Positions 51,724-61,001 of a DNA stretch of 64,000 nt are shown piece after piece. The notes under the pieces are model-generated. The model made no database searches, was not told the origin of the DNA, and saw only the letters and a list, made by a program, of their open reading frames with translations. Source of the stretch: Lacrimispora xylanolytica. Lineage in GTDB: Bacteria; Bacillota; Clostridia; Lachnospirales; Lachnospiraceae. The stretch covers positions 1,101,001 through 1,165,000 of the forward strand of contig NZ_CP113524.1 of assembly GCF_026723765.1 (NCBI RefSeq), written 5' to 3'. Position 1 is the first letter of the stretch. The number at the start of each line of letters is the position of its first letter. Made by a program: the position numbers and the translations under genes.

Positions 51724-52453
51724 GCTTTGGTCCTGTTCCGCGGTATTGGGGCTTTTGCTCCTGTGGCAGGGGATATGTTCCGCCGGTATCATAGAAGCCT
51801 ATCTTCTGCCGTCTCCCGCCAGCGTGGGACGTGCACTGATCACGGAGTTTCCGGCACTGATGGAGCATGGGAAGATAACGCTTAAAGAGGCATTTGCAGG
51901 ACTTTTTCTTGGAGTGGTACTGGGATTTTTTATCGCTGTTATCATGGATCATTTTCATGGACTTTACCGGGCAATTTATCCGGTGATTATACTTACCCAG
52001 ACCATTCCTACGGTGGCCTTAGCCCCTCTCTTAGTATTGTGGTTTGGTTATGAAATGACACCAAAGATCATACTGATTGTGCTGACCACATTTTTTCCTG
52101 TTGCCATCGGACTCCTTTCCGGCTTTCAATCCGTTGATCCGGATGAAGTCACCTTGCTTCGGTCCATGGGCGCAGGAAATGTAAGTATTTTTCGTTATAT
52201 CAAGCTTCCGGGAGCCATGGGGCAGTTCTTTTCCAGCCTGAGGATTTCCGCATCCTATGCAGTAGTAGGTGCGGTCATCTCCGAATGGCTGGGGGGATTT
52301 GGCGGCCTTGGCGTCTATATGACCCGGGTGAAAAAGGCCTTTGCCTTTGATAAAATGTTCGCAGTGATTATTCTCATATCAGTCATCAGCCTTCTTCTCA
52401 TGAAGGGGGTTGACTACCTCTCGAAAAAATGTATGCCATGGGAAGAAATCTAA
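51692..52453 (+). CDS. ABC permease for thiamine precursor (ThiX-like)
   Basis: 253 aa, six membrane segments of the SsuC/TauC/ThiX class; the ATPase-contact loop is around DPDEVTLLRSMGAGNVSIFRYIKLPGA. The TTG start overlaps the previous gene by 32 bases with GGTGAGG upstream; no better start is visible, so the first residues are uncertain. It imports a pyrimidine precursor such as HMP together with the next two genes. Confidence 0.88.
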   Translation: MIRKSQSITNKLWSCSAVLGLLLLWQGICSAGIIEAYLLPSPASVGRALITEFPALMEHGKITLKEAFAGLFLGVVLGFFIAVIMDHFHGLYRAIYPVIILTQTIPTVALAPLLVLWFGYEMTPKIILIVLTTFFPVAIGLLSGFQSVDPDEVTLLRSMGAGNVSIFRYIKLPGAMGQFFSSLRISASYAVVGAVISEWLGGFGGLGVYMTRVKKAFAFDKMFAVIILISVISLLLMKGVDYLSKKCMPWEEI

Positions 52454-52475
52454 CAGAATTAATTTGGAGGAAACA

Positions 52476-53498
52476 ATGAAAAAAATCATAAGAAAAGCAG
52501 GGAAAGCAGTTTTACTTGCAGCGGCACTTACTGCATCCTTAAGTGCCTGTAAGAAGCAGGAAACGCAGACAGGTAATACAGAAGCAGAGAATTTAAAGAA
52601 AGTAACATTTGTTCTTGATTGGACGCCTAACACCAATCATACAGGCCTTTATATTGCACAGGAAAAAGGATATTTTAAAGATGCCGGACTTTCTGTTGAT
52701 ATTGTACAGCCACCGGAAGATGGGGCAGCCGTTTTAGTCGCCTCAGGAAAAGCGGAATTTGGCATGGCATTTCAGGATACCATGGCCCCGGCACTGGTTG
52801 GGGATAATGCCTTACCGATTACAGCTGTGGCAGCTGTGATTCAGCATAATACTTCTGGAATTATCTCCAGAAAAGGGGAAGGCATGGATACTCCCAAAGG
52901 ACTGGAAGGGAAAAAATATGCTACCTGGGATAATCCAGTGGAAAAAGCCATGATAAAAGATGTGGTGGAAGCGGATGGCGGAGATTTCTCCAAAATAGAG
53001 ATGATTCCAAGTACAGTGACCGATGAAGTTTCTGCTTTAAAAACAAAGTCAGTGGATGCCATCTGGATTTTCTATGGCTGGGCAGGCGTTAAGATGGAAG
53101 AAGAAAAACTGGATACCGATTATTTTCAATTTGCAGATTTAAATCCGGTGTTTGATTATTATACACCTGTTATGATAGCCGGTAATGATTTCTTAAAGAA
53201 TGATCCGGAAACGGCAAGAGCGTTTCTTGGTGCCGTTAGCAAAGGGTATGAAGACGCAGCAAAGAACCCGGAGGAAGCAGCAGAAATATTATGTAAGGCA
53301 GCTCCAGAGCTTGATAAAGGCCTTGTCCTGGCAAGCCAGAAATACCTTGCTGATAAATATCAGGCTGGAGTGGATGTATGGGGATATATGGACCCCAAGC
53401 GTTGGAACGGATTTTACAACTGGCTTAACGACAATGGACTTTCTAATCCTGCAATACCGGAAAACACTGGCTTTTCCAACGACTACCTGCCACAGTAA
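52476..53498 (+). CDS. ABC substrate-binding lipoprotein, NMT1/THI5-like (ThiY-like)
   Basis: 340 aa. Lipoprotein signal with lipobox LSAC. The NMT1/THI5 fold opens VTFVLDWTPNTNHTGLYIAQ and continues YFKDAGLSVDIVQPPEDGAAVLVASGKAEFG. ThiY-type proteins bind formyl-aminopyrimidine or HMP. ATG 52476 follows TTGGAGGAA; longer readings overlap the permease gene. Confidence 0.92.
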   Translation: MKKIIRKAGKAVLLAAALTASLSACKKQETQTGNTEAENLKKVTFVLDWTPNTNHTGLYIAQEKGYFKDAGLSVDIVQPPEDGAAVLVASGKAEFGMAFQDTMAPALVGDNALPITAVAAVIQHNTSGIISRKGEGMDTPKGLEGKKYATWDNPVEKAMIKDVVEADGGDFSKIEMIPSTVTDEVSALKTKSVDAIWIFYGWAGVKMEEEKLDTDYFQFADLNPVFDYYTPVMIAGNDFLKNDPETARAFLGAVSKGYEDAAKNPEEAAEILCKAAPELDKGLVLASQKYLADKYQAGVDVWGYMDPKRWNGFYNWLNDNGLSNPAIPENTGFSNDYLPQ

Positions 53499-53513
53499 AA
53501 TCAGGAGGCTTAT

Positions 53514-54266
53514 ATGGTACATTTAAAGGCGGAAGGCATAAAAAAGTCTTTTGAAGGAAGAACGATTTTAGAAGGTGTATCTCTGGAACTTAAGGAAGGG
53601 GAGCTGGTTTCCCTTCTTGGAGCAAGCGGAGGAGGAAAAACCACCCTGTTTCAGATTCTCGCAGGACTCAGCCTGCCGGAGGAGGGCCACGTTTTTATTG
53701 ATGAAAGAGAGGTTACAGGGAAACCAGGTAACGTCAGCTACATGCTTCAAAAGGACCTGCTCCTTCCATATCGAACGGTGGTTGATAACGTGGCTCTTCC
53801 CCTATTGCTTTCCGGAATGAGAAAAAAGGAGGCCAGAGAAAAAGCAGCCGGATACTTTGAGCTGTTTGGCTTAGAAGGAACCGAAAAAAAATATCCCTCC
53901 CAGCTCTCCGGCGGTATGCGGCAAAGAGCAGCTCTTTTAAGGACATATTTATTTAAAAGGCCCATTGCCCTTTTGGATGAACCATTCTCAGCCCTTGATA
54001 TGCTTACCAAGCACGCCATGCATGAATGGTACTTAAAGGTGATGGAGGAGATTAAGCTATCCACTCTTTTTATCACCCACGATATTGACGAAGCCATTCT
54101 TTTATCGGATCGTATCTGCCTTTTGACCGGGTCTCCCGGAAAGATAACCAGAGAGATTCTGATCAAAGAGCCAAAGCCCAGAAGCGTAGAGTTTCACTTG
54201 TCTGAAGAATTCCTGGAATACAAAAGAGAGATCACAAAGCATTTACTAGATGGAAAAATTAGGTAA
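53514..54266 (+). CDS. ABC ATPase for thiamine precursor (ThiZ-like)
   Basis: 250 aa. Walker A GASGGGKTT, signature LSGGMRQRAALLRT, Walker B LLDEPFSALD, H-loop FITHDIDEA. Closest in type to SsuB/TauB/ThiZ ATPases. Completes the riboswitch-controlled importer. Confidence 0.92.
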   Translation: MVHLKAEGIKKSFEGRTILEGVSLELKEGELVSLLGASGGGKTTLFQILAGLSLPEEGHVFIDEREVTGKPGNVSYMLQKDLLLPYRTVVDNVALPLLLSGMRKKEAREKAAGYFELFGLEGTEKKYPSQLSGGMRQRAALLRTYLFKRPIALLDEPFSALDMLTKHAMHEWYLKVMEEIKLSTLFITHDIDEAILLSDRICLLTGSPGKITREILIKEPKPRSVEFHLSEEFLEYKREITKHLLDGKIR

Positions 54267-54354
54267 ATTTGACGCTTGTTATTCCCTTAAAATCGTGTTA
54301 CCCTAGACAGGTATGGAAATGATTTCCATAAAATACAGCAAAGGATTTGAGGAA

Positions 54355-55764
54355 ATGGACAGGAAAAGAAATCATGTACTTACAATGGCTAAAGTCCTGG
54401 TTCTGACAGGGGTATTTATTCTGGCAGGACAGGGGAATGCACTGGCAGATGCCTCCTTAAAGTTTGTGCCTGGAACAAAGATCAACGGAGTCTTTGTGGG
54501 CGGTATGACAGTGGAGGAAGCAAAAGTACAGATAGAAGGCTTTTATGGAAGAGAATATAACTTAACGATTAAGACAAAAGACGGAAAGGCGGAGGTCATC
54601 AAGGGCTCTGACATCGGATATCAGGTGGTGATTACCGATGGATTAAAGAGCATCCTGGATGAGCAGAACGCCTCAGGCCGCGTAGCAGGACCTGCCGAGG
54701 ACAACAGCCGCAGCTTAAAAAGCACGGTGGCCTTTGATGAAGGAAAACTAAAGGAAAAGCTGAATGGCCTTTCTTTTGTAAGCGGACAGGGAGTCGTAAC
54801 TACGGTAAATGCAAGGATATCCGCCTTTCAACAGGGGGAGCCATTCACCATTCTCCCGGAGGTGCAGGGAAACAGCGTGAACATGGGAAAGCTGGAGGAA
54901 GTAGTAAAAGGCGGGCTGAACCAGGAACTTCGGGAAATCAGCTTAGAAGATTCCGGCTGCTATGACGCGGTTACCGTTACAAAGGATGACCCTGGCTTAA
55001 AGGCACAGTGCGAGGCACTTAATAAGGTCAGGGAGATGCAGATTACATATACTTTTGGAAACAGAACCGAGGTTCTTTTAGGAGAGGAGCTGAGCTCCTG
55101 GATTACCGCTGGGGCAGATGGCTCCATTCAGGTGAATCAGGAAAAGGCTGCCGCCTACGTAAAGACCCTGGGAGACAAGTACGACACTGCCGGCAGGGGA
55201 AGAAATTTCCGTACCACAAGCGGAAGGGATTTAAGCTTATCCGGTGCTTATGGCTGGCAGATCAACCAGCCGGCTGAGGTTGGGGAGCTGATCGCTGCCA
55301 TTCGCGGCGGACAAAGTATTACGAAGGAACCCAAGTACTTAAAAGCTGCCGCAGACCGGAACAATGACTGGGGTGGAACCTATGTAGAAGCGGATATGTC
55401 TGCCCAGCATGTTTACATGTACAAGGATGGAGCCCTAGTCTGGGACGCTCCCTGTGTCACTGGAAATGTATCAAAGAATTATACCACACCCGAAGGAATC
55501 TATACCTTATCTTATAAGCAGACGGACCGGATTCTTCGTGGAGATAAAAAGGCGGACGGGACCTATGAATATGAGAGTCATGTAGATTACTGGATGCCAT
55601 TTAACGGTGGAATCGGTTTTCACGATGCCAACTGGAGAAGTAAGTTCGGCGGAGCTATTTATAAAAACAGCGGAAGTCATGGCTGTGTCAATCTGCCTCC
55701 CAAAAAGGCGAAAGACCTTTACAGTCTTGTTTATTCCGGAATACCGGTTATCTGCTTTTATTAA
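54355..55764 (+). CDS. L,D-transpeptidase with VanW/PG-binding_4 domain (1)
   Basis: 469 aa. N-terminal membrane anchor or signal (to about residue 33), two repeats of a PG_binding_4-like domain (GTKINGVFVGGMTVEEAK…), and a C-terminal YkuD catalytic domain with His442 and Cys444 in SGSHGCVNLPP. It cross-links peptidoglycan through 3-3 bridges or attaches proteins. AAGGA nine bases before ATG 54355 favours this start over ATG 54313. A paralogue lies at 61002. Confidence 0.9.
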   Translation: MDRKRNHVLTMAKVLVLTGVFILAGQGNALADASLKFVPGTKINGVFVGGMTVEEAKVQIEGFYGREYNLTIKTKDGKAEVIKGSDIGYQVVITDGLKSILDEQNASGRVAGPAEDNSRSLKSTVAFDEGKLKEKLNGLSFVSGQGVVTTVNARISAFQQGEPFTILPEVQGNSVNMGKLEEVVKGGLNQELREISLEDSGCYDAVTVTKDDPGLKAQCEALNKVREMQITYTFGNRTEVLLGEELSSWITAGADGSIQVNQEKAAAYVKTLGDKYDTAGRGRNFRTTSGRDLSLSGAYGWQINQPAEVGELIAAIRGGQSITKEPKYLKAAADRNNDWGGTYVEADMSAQHVYMYKDGALVWDAPCVTGNVSKNYTTPEGIYTLSYKQTDRILRGDKKADGTYEYESHVDYWMPFNGGIGFHDANWRSKFGGAIYKNSGSHGCVNLPPKKAKDLYSLVYSGIPVICFY

Positions 55765-55771
55765 GAAAAAG

Positions 55772-55823
55772 AAAGGGATTGTCTTGTCACCTGGCAACAG
55801 ATTGACAAGACAATCCCTTTGTG
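55772..55823 (+). terminator. Terminator after L,D-transpeptidase 1
   Basis: AAAGGGATTGTCTTGTCA pairs perfectly with TGACAAGACAATCCCTTT around a 13-nt loop: an 18-bp stem, short T-tract. Confidence 0.82.
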
Positions 55824-55864
55824 TTACATTGATGACATTAAATGGCAGAAAGGAGAAGACATTG

Positions 55865-56620
55865 ATGTCAGAAATCATGCCGCATTTAAAGCTTTCCAAG
55901 GAACAGGCAGCCCCCTTTGCTCTTTTACCCGGAGACCCAAAACGGCTTGACCGGATTGCCCCCTATTTGGAGGATGTAAGGGAGCTGGCGTTTAACCGGG
56001 AATTTCGAAGCTTAAAGGGAAGCTTTCGGGGAGTTGAGGTGATGGCTGTATCCACTGGAATCGGTGGCGCTTCGGCGGCCATAGCGGTAGAAGAGCTTCA
56101 CCGCATCGGAGTCAGGGCCATGATACGGATTGGAAGCTGTGGTGCTCTTAAAAAAGGCATTTCTCTGGGAGATTTAATCATAGCAAGTGGTGCCGTTCGT
56201 AACGACGGGACCTCCTCATCCTATGTAGATTCCGCTTACCCGGCAGTCCCTGACCCCCAGCTTTTTATGGCCTTAATGGAAAGCGCCAGAGAATCGAGAG
56301 TTCCCTGTCATGCAGGGATCATAAGAAGTCATGACAGCTTTTATATTGACGAAGAAAAGGAAATATGTGAGTACTGGTCAAAAAAGGGTGTCCTTGGCTC
56401 TGATATGGAAACTGCGGCGCTGTTTGTGACAGGAGGCTTACGGGGAGTAAAAACTGCTTCCATCCTGAATACCGTAGTCCAGTATGAGGAATCCTTAGAA
56501 GAGAACATAAACCTTTATACCGGCGGTGAATCAGCTATGATGAGGGGAGAACAAGCAGAGATTCTTACGGCACTTCAAGCATTTGTTCGGATCAGTCAGA
56601 ACCAGGAAGGGAGAATATGA
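55865..56620 (+). CDS. Nucleoside phosphorylase, uridine phosphorylase type
   Basis: 251 aa. PNP/UDP family: ALLPGDPKRLDRIAPYL, MAVSTGIGGASAAIAVEELHRIG, MIRIGSCGAL and SDMETAALF. It cleaves a nucleoside with phosphate to base plus ribose-1-phosphate. ATG 55865 follows AAAGGAG. Its stop overlaps the ECF S-component start, so it works with that transporter. NiaR downstream hints that the nucleoside could be nicotinamide riboside; uridine is the family default. Confidence 0.87.
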   Translation: MSEIMPHLKLSKEQAAPFALLPGDPKRLDRIAPYLEDVRELAFNREFRSLKGSFRGVEVMAVSTGIGGASAAIAVEELHRIGVRAMIRIGSCGALKKGISLGDLIIASGAVRNDGTSSSYVDSAYPAVPDPQLFMALMESARESRVPCHAGIIRSHDSFYIDEEKEICEYWSKKGVLGSDMETAALFVTGGLRGVKTASILNTVVQYEESLEENINLYTGGESAMMRGEQAEILTALQAFVRISQNQEGRI

Positions 56621-57225
56621 AAATGAAACAGTTATTTAAAACGAAATGGAATGCAGCCTGCTTTGTGCTGATTCCAGCCTGTATTGGTATCAATTATCTG
56701 GGAAAATTATTTGCTTCTGTTTTAAAGCTGCCACTTTGGCTGGATTCCATTGGAACCTGCATTGGCGGAATTCTTGGAGGGCCTGTAATCGGGGGGATCT
56801 GCGGAGCTGCCAACAATCTGATCTTTGGTTTTACCACCGGGGATTCCATTACTCTTGTATATGCCTTAACAAGTCTTGGGATCGGCGCGGCAGCAGGAAT
56901 CATGGCAAGACTGGGCCATATGAAATCATTGGGGGGTGCCTTATTCACAGCCTGCGTCACAGGCTTGACAGCCGTTGTTATTTCCACCCCTTTAAACATT
57001 ATCTTCTGGGGAGGAACCACCGGAAATATCTGGGGAGATGCAGTGTTTGCATGGTCACAGGCTTCTGGGCTTCCAGTTTTCTTAGGCTCATTTTTAGATG
57101 AAGTGGTGGTAGATGTTCCAGACAAGTTTATTACTCTTTTGATCGTGTTTGCCATTGTGAAAGGACTTCCCAGGAAACTTACCTCACTGTATGACATTGA
57201 TGATGAAGTTGTAAGCCTGGATTAG
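56617..57225 (+). CDS. ECF transporter S component (substrate-binding)
   Basis: 202 aa, about six hydrophobic segments. It opens with a short basic N-terminus, and contains LPLWLDSIGTCIGGILGGPVIGG and small-residue helices typical of ECF S components. The substrate is not recognisable from sequence alone. It overlaps the phosphorylase gene (ATGA) and precedes T and A components, so this is a dedicated ECF transporter. Confidence 0.85.
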   Translation: MKMKQLFKTKWNAACFVLIPACIGINYLGKLFASVLKLPLWLDSIGTCIGGILGGPVIGGICGAANNLIFGFTTGDSITLVYALTSLGIGAAAGIMARLGHMKSLGGALFTACVTGLTAVVISTPLNIIFWGGTTGNIWGDAVFAWSQASGLPVFLGSFLDEVVVDVPDKFITLLIVFAIVKGLPRKLTSLYDIDDEVVSLD

Positions 57226-57243
57226 AGAAAAAGGCGGTTAATT

Positions 57244-58017
57244 ATGAAAAGCATCAGTCTTTATGTGGATCAGGATACCTTTTTAACCAGACTCCATTCC
57301 TTTTCCAAGTTATTTTACATTGCAGCAGCCATTGCCATTCCTCTCATCGGAGGCGGTTTCCGTTTATATGTCCTTAGCCTGGGATTAAGCTTTTGTCTGA
57401 TTGCAGCAGGAAAAATCGGAAGAAGAATTCTGCCTCTCATCGCGTTTTCATTTACCATTATTCTTACGGTATTTTTGATTCACGGACTCTTTAATCAGAA
57501 AAATGAACAGATCCTTTTTACTCTGGGACCTCTCGTCTTTTACAGGGAAGGGCTTTTATATGCACTTAAGATAGGGCTTAATATCTTAAATATGCTCCTT
57601 GCCTTTGCGGTCCTTGTGCTGACGACCAGACCAGCAGTCCTTGTGGATGATTTAGAACAGGCTGGATTTTCTCCCAGATTCGGCTATATGATCTGTTCTG
57701 TGTTTCAGATTATCCCTCAGATGATGGGAACCATGAATACCATACTGGATGCCCAAAGAAGCAGGGGCATGGAGACAGAAGGCAATATACTGGTAAGAGC
57801 CAGGGCATTTCTTCCCCTCATTTCTCCAGTGGTAAACAGTTCATTAATCAATACCAGAGAAAGGGCCATTGCCTTAGAAGTCCGTGGATTTGATTCCAAA
57901 GAGAAAAAGACCTTTTTACAGGATCGTAAATTACGGGGAGAAGATAAGAGATTTATAGCCATGATGGCGGTTCTTCTCTTTGCAGCTCTCATATGGAGGA
58001 TACGTGTATGGCTCTGA
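57244..58017 (+). CDS. ECF transporter T component
   Basis: 257 aa, CbiQ/EcfT family: membrane protein with a C-terminal coupling region including DAQRSRGMETEG and RERAIALEVRGFD, the two Ala-Arg-Gly-like motifs that dock to the ATPases. Its end overlaps the next gene. Confidence 0.9.
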   Translation: MKSISLYVDQDTFLTRLHSFSKLFYIAAAIAIPLIGGGFRLYVLSLGLSFCLIAAGKIGRRILPLIAFSFTIILTVFLIHGLFNQKNEQILFTLGPLVFYREGLLYALKIGLNILNMLLAFAVLVLTTRPAVLVDDLEQAGFSPRFGYMICSVFQIIPQMMGTMNTILDAQRSRGMETEGNILVRARAFLPLISPVVNSSLINTRERAIALEVRGFDSKEKKTFLQDRKLRGEDKRFIAMMAVLLFAALIWRIRVWL

Positions 58018-59720
58018 TTGAGGTGAAACAGTTAAAGTACCGCTATCCCCATACGGACAAGCTGGCTCTTGACGGAATTGATTTTACTGTGGAAAAAGGG
58101 CAGTTTATTGGAATCATCGGGGAAAATAAGGCAGGGAAGAGCACTCTATGTCAGGCTTTTGTGGGACTGGTGCCCTCCATGTTTCGGGGAGCCTATGGCG
58201 GAACGCTCATGATTCATGGTATGGAGGCGGCTAAAACACCGGTAGCTAAACTTTGCCGTCATGTGGGGCTGGTGTTTCAAAATCCGTTTAACCAGTTATC
58301 AGGAGCCAAGGAAACGGTGTTTGAGGAGGTTGCCTTTGGCCTTCAAAATCTGGGGATTCCCAGAGAGGAAATCATAAGACGGGTGGAGGATAATCTTTCC
58401 CGCCTGGACATTTTAGACTATAAAAACAGGAACCCATTTGACTTATCCGGAGGTCAGACCCAGAGAGTGGCAATCGCAAGCATACTGGCCATGGAGCCAA
58501 AAGTCATTGTTCTTGACGAACCAACCTCTCAGCTTGACCCTCAGGGAAGCGAAGAGGTCTTTCAGGTGGTAGAGGCCTTAAAACAATCCGGCATCACCAT
58601 ACTGATGGTAGAACACAAGATGGAAAAGCTGGCAGAATACTGTGATAAGATCCTTCTTTTGCACCAGGGAAGACAGATTGCCTATGATACACCGGAACGT
58701 ATTTTTTCCAGAGCGGATTTAGAACAGTATGGAGTGGAACCACCGGTCTATACAAAGGTGTGTGAGAAACTTGAAATCTACAGGGAATCAGGGGATCAAA
58801 AAGAGTATCCGGTTACCTTATCACAAACCGTGGAGAAAAAGGACAGCTTTCCAAAAACTCTTTCCGGCAGAGAAATAGAAAAACAAGGGACTTTATGGGA
58901 AGAAGAGGTCTCAAAGGAACAAGAAGTGCTTTTTGAAATTCAGGATCTGGAGTTTGGCTATACCTCACAAAAGCTGGTGATCCATAGCCTGTCTCTCAAA
59001 TTATCAAAACAGCCCACAGCCATCATCGGTCAAAATGGTGCGGGTAAAACCACCTTAGTGAGGCTTTTGAAAGGATTGCTAAAGCCGGGTGACGGCCAGA
59101 TCCTTTTAAACGGAGAAGATATTTCGGAAAAAACTGTTGCAAAGCTGGCGGGAGTGGTGGGCTATGTGTTCCAGAACCCTGATGATCAGATTTTCAAAAA
59201 CAAGGTAATCGATGAGGTAATGGTAGGGCCTCTTCATATTGGCATGAGCCGGGAAGAAGCTGGAAAAAGGGCCAGAGAGGCCCTTTCCATGGTCGATATG
59301 ACGAAATGGGAGCAGGAAAATCCTTATGATCTGGATCTTTCAGAACGTAAGATGGTGGCCATTGCTTCTGTCATTGCCATGGAGCCAAAGGTGCTGATTT
59401 TAGATGAGCCAACCATTGCTCAGGATATAAAAGGACGTAAGCTTTTGGGCTCAATCATAAAAAAGCTCAGTGACAAGGGAGTATTTGTCCTGGCGATTCT
59501 TCATGATATGGACTTTGTAGCAGAATACTTTGACCGGGTCATTGTCATGGCTCATGGAAAGGTGCTGGCAGACGGACCAAAAGAAGCTGTTTTCTATGAT
59601 AAGGACAGCTTAAGTACGGCAAGACTTGAACAGCCTCATATGACAAGGCTGTGTGAGGCATTGGGATACCAGGGGATATTTTTAACAGCAGACGATATCA
59701 AAGATAAAGGCAGGGATTAA
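58008..59720 (+). CDS. ECF transporter fused double ATPase
   Basis: 570 aa with two ABC ATPase domains in one chain. Domain 1: Walker A GENKAGKST, LSGGQTQRVAIAS, DEPTSQLD. Domain 2 (from about residue 310): GQNGAGKTT and DEPTIAQD, but its signature reads LSERKMVAIAS rather than LSGGQ, so one ATP site is probably weak. ATG 58008 follows GGAGGA. Confidence 0.92.
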   Translation: MALIEVKQLKYRYPHTDKLALDGIDFTVEKGQFIGIIGENKAGKSTLCQAFVGLVPSMFRGAYGGTLMIHGMEAAKTPVAKLCRHVGLVFQNPFNQLSGAKETVFEEVAFGLQNLGIPREEIIRRVEDNLSRLDILDYKNRNPFDLSGGQTQRVAIASILAMEPKVIVLDEPTSQLDPQGSEEVFQVVEALKQSGITILMVEHKMEKLAEYCDKILLLHQGRQIAYDTPERIFSRADLEQYGVEPPVYTKVCEKLEIYRESGDQKEYPVTLSQTVEKKDSFPKTLSGREIEKQGTLWEEEVSKEQEVLFEIQDLEFGYTSQKLVIHSLSLKLSKQPTAIIGQNGAGKTTLVRLLKGLLKPGDGQILLNGEDISEKTVAKLAGVVGYVFQNPDDQIFKNKVIDEVMVGPLHIGMSREEAGKRAREALSMVDMTKWEQENPYDLDLSERKMVAIASVIAMEPKVLILDEPTIAQDIKGRKLLGSIIKKLSDKGVFVLAILHDMDFVAEYFDRVIVMAHGKVLADGPKEAVFYDKDSLSTARLEQPHMTRLCEALGYQGIFLTADDIKDKGRD

Positions 59721-59735
59721 TAAAAATTGGATGGA

Positions 59736-60251
59736 ATGGAACGCAGACAAAAAATAATACAAATCTTAAGCCAGGAGGACATGCCCGTTTCCGGTACAGA
59801 GCTTGCAAAACGGCTGGGAGTGAGCCGGCAGGTCATTGTTCAGGATGTGGCCCTGATGCGGGCGGAGCAGACGGAGATTCTTTCCACGAACAAAGGATAT
59901 GTACTTCGCCGCCAGCCAGGAAAAGAGGAGGAAAGCTTTGTAAGAGTCTTTCGGTCCACACACAGAACAGAAGATACCTTAAGTGAGCTTCAGACCATTG
60001 TGGATTATGGCGGCAGGCTTCTTGACGTGTCCATCGAGCATGAGGTCTACGGTGAGATCCATGTGGATTTAATCATTAATAACCGGTTGGATGCAGAGGA
60101 ATTTGTAGAAGCCCTGGAGACATCGAAGGACCAGCCTTTAAAGGCGCTTACCAATGGCTGCCATTACCACACGGTGGCGGCGGATTCCATAAAGAATTTA
60201 GACAGAATTCAACAGGAATTAAAGAATAAAGGCTTTCTGGTGGAAGAATAA
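59736..60251 (+). CDS. niaR: NiaR-type niacin-responsive repressor (HTH + 3H domain)
   Basis: 171 aa. N-terminal HTH_11 winged helix (RRQKIIQILSQ…GTELAKRLGVSRQVIVQDVALMRA) and a C-terminal 3H domain whose histidines appear in STHRT, EHEVYGEIHVDL and GCHYHTV. This matches NiaR/YrxA, which represses NAD-precursor genes when niacin is bound. It follows the ECF genes closely, so it probably controls them. TTG 59727 is an alternative start. Confidence 0.87.
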   Translation: MERRQKIIQILSQEDMPVSGTELAKRLGVSRQVIVQDVALMRAEQTEILSTNKGYVLRRQPGKEEESFVRVFRSTHRTEDTLSELQTIVDYGGRLLDVSIEHEVYGEIHVDLIINNRLDAEEFVEALETSKDQPLKALTNGCHYHTVAADSIKNLDRIQQELKNKGFLVEE

Positions 60252-60260
60252 GGCACGTAA

Positions 60261-60307
60261 AATACCTGGCTCTTAAAAGAAGTATGAATGAGAGCCAGGT
60301 ATTTTTC
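60261..60307. terminator. Terminator between niaR and hypothetical gene
   Basis: AATACCTGGCTCT pairs with AGAGCCAGGTATT (13 bp), followed by T residues; works for the rightward operon and possibly the convergent gene. Confidence 0.85.
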
Positions 60308-60313
60308 ATATGT

Positions 60314-60805
60314 TTATTCCGAGCAAAAAACTATGACAGACTGTGGCGTGGTCTGAGCCGGTATGCTGCGGGTGGTAAATAAGTAAAGAACAAGAAGGTA
60401 GTGGCCTCCCGGATTGTAAAAAAAGGTTTGCCCATTGGGCAGAAGCACGTTGGTAGAATCGGAGATATTAAGCTTTAAAGTCTCGTCGGTATTAAGCAGG
60501 TCCTCGTTAAAATAATCAAACATAGCCTGAAATCCATCTTCATTTTTTGCAAGCATCACTGCAGTGAATTGTGGCGGATAGATTAAGGGAACAGGAGCGC
60601 TGGTATCATAAATAGCAATGATGGGATCTCCTTCTTTAAAGGTATGCTGGCCCAAGACATAAGTATTGGGATTAACGACAAAATTCACCTGACCGAGGCT
60701 TTGGCTCATAACAGAGATCAGAATAGAACAGCTATGGTCCAGAGCCGAGGTTTTTAATGGAGTAATGGAACTGATGGTTCCATAAACAGGAGTATAACGG
60801 GTCAT
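60314..60805 (-). CDS. Hypothetical protein
   Basis: 163 aa, no signal peptide or membrane segment, no domain I recognise. Distinct stretches include TPVYGTISSITPL, QVNFVVNPNTYVLG, EGDPIIAIYDTSAPVPLIYPPQFTAVM and a C-terminal FYNPGGHYLLVLYLF. It looks like a beta-rich single domain. ATG 60805 is ten bases after AAAGGA; TTG 60811 is possible. Single gene, opposite to its neighbours. Confidence 0.7.
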   Translation of the reverse strand: MTRYTPVYGTISSITPLKTSALDHSCSILISVMSQSLGQVNFVVNPNTYVLGQHTFKEGDPIIAIYDTSAPVPLIYPPQFTAVMLAKNEDGFQAMFDYFNEDLLNTDETLKLNISDSTNVLLPNGQTFFYNPGGHYLLVLYLFTTRSIPAQTTPQSVIVFCSE

Positions 60806-60931
60806 GAACAAGATTTCCTTTGGAACATTCTTAGTTTCATTTTATGAAGAGCAATTCCTCTCTGTGAAAAATCTTAATAACTCTTTCCTGGAAATCGTAA
60901 TAAAAACGTCAAGAAATATACCATAAATATT

Positions 60932-60961
60932 TAGACATATTTCGCGTTTATCCGTTATAAT
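60932..60961 (+). promoter_or_regulatory. Promoter for L,D-transpeptidase 2
   Basis: TAGACA (60932-60937), 18 bases, TATAAT (60956-60961). Confidence 0.6.
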
Positions 60962-61001
60962 TGATTCTGAACGAAAAGGATAGCAAAGAGGTAGGAAATA
61001 A

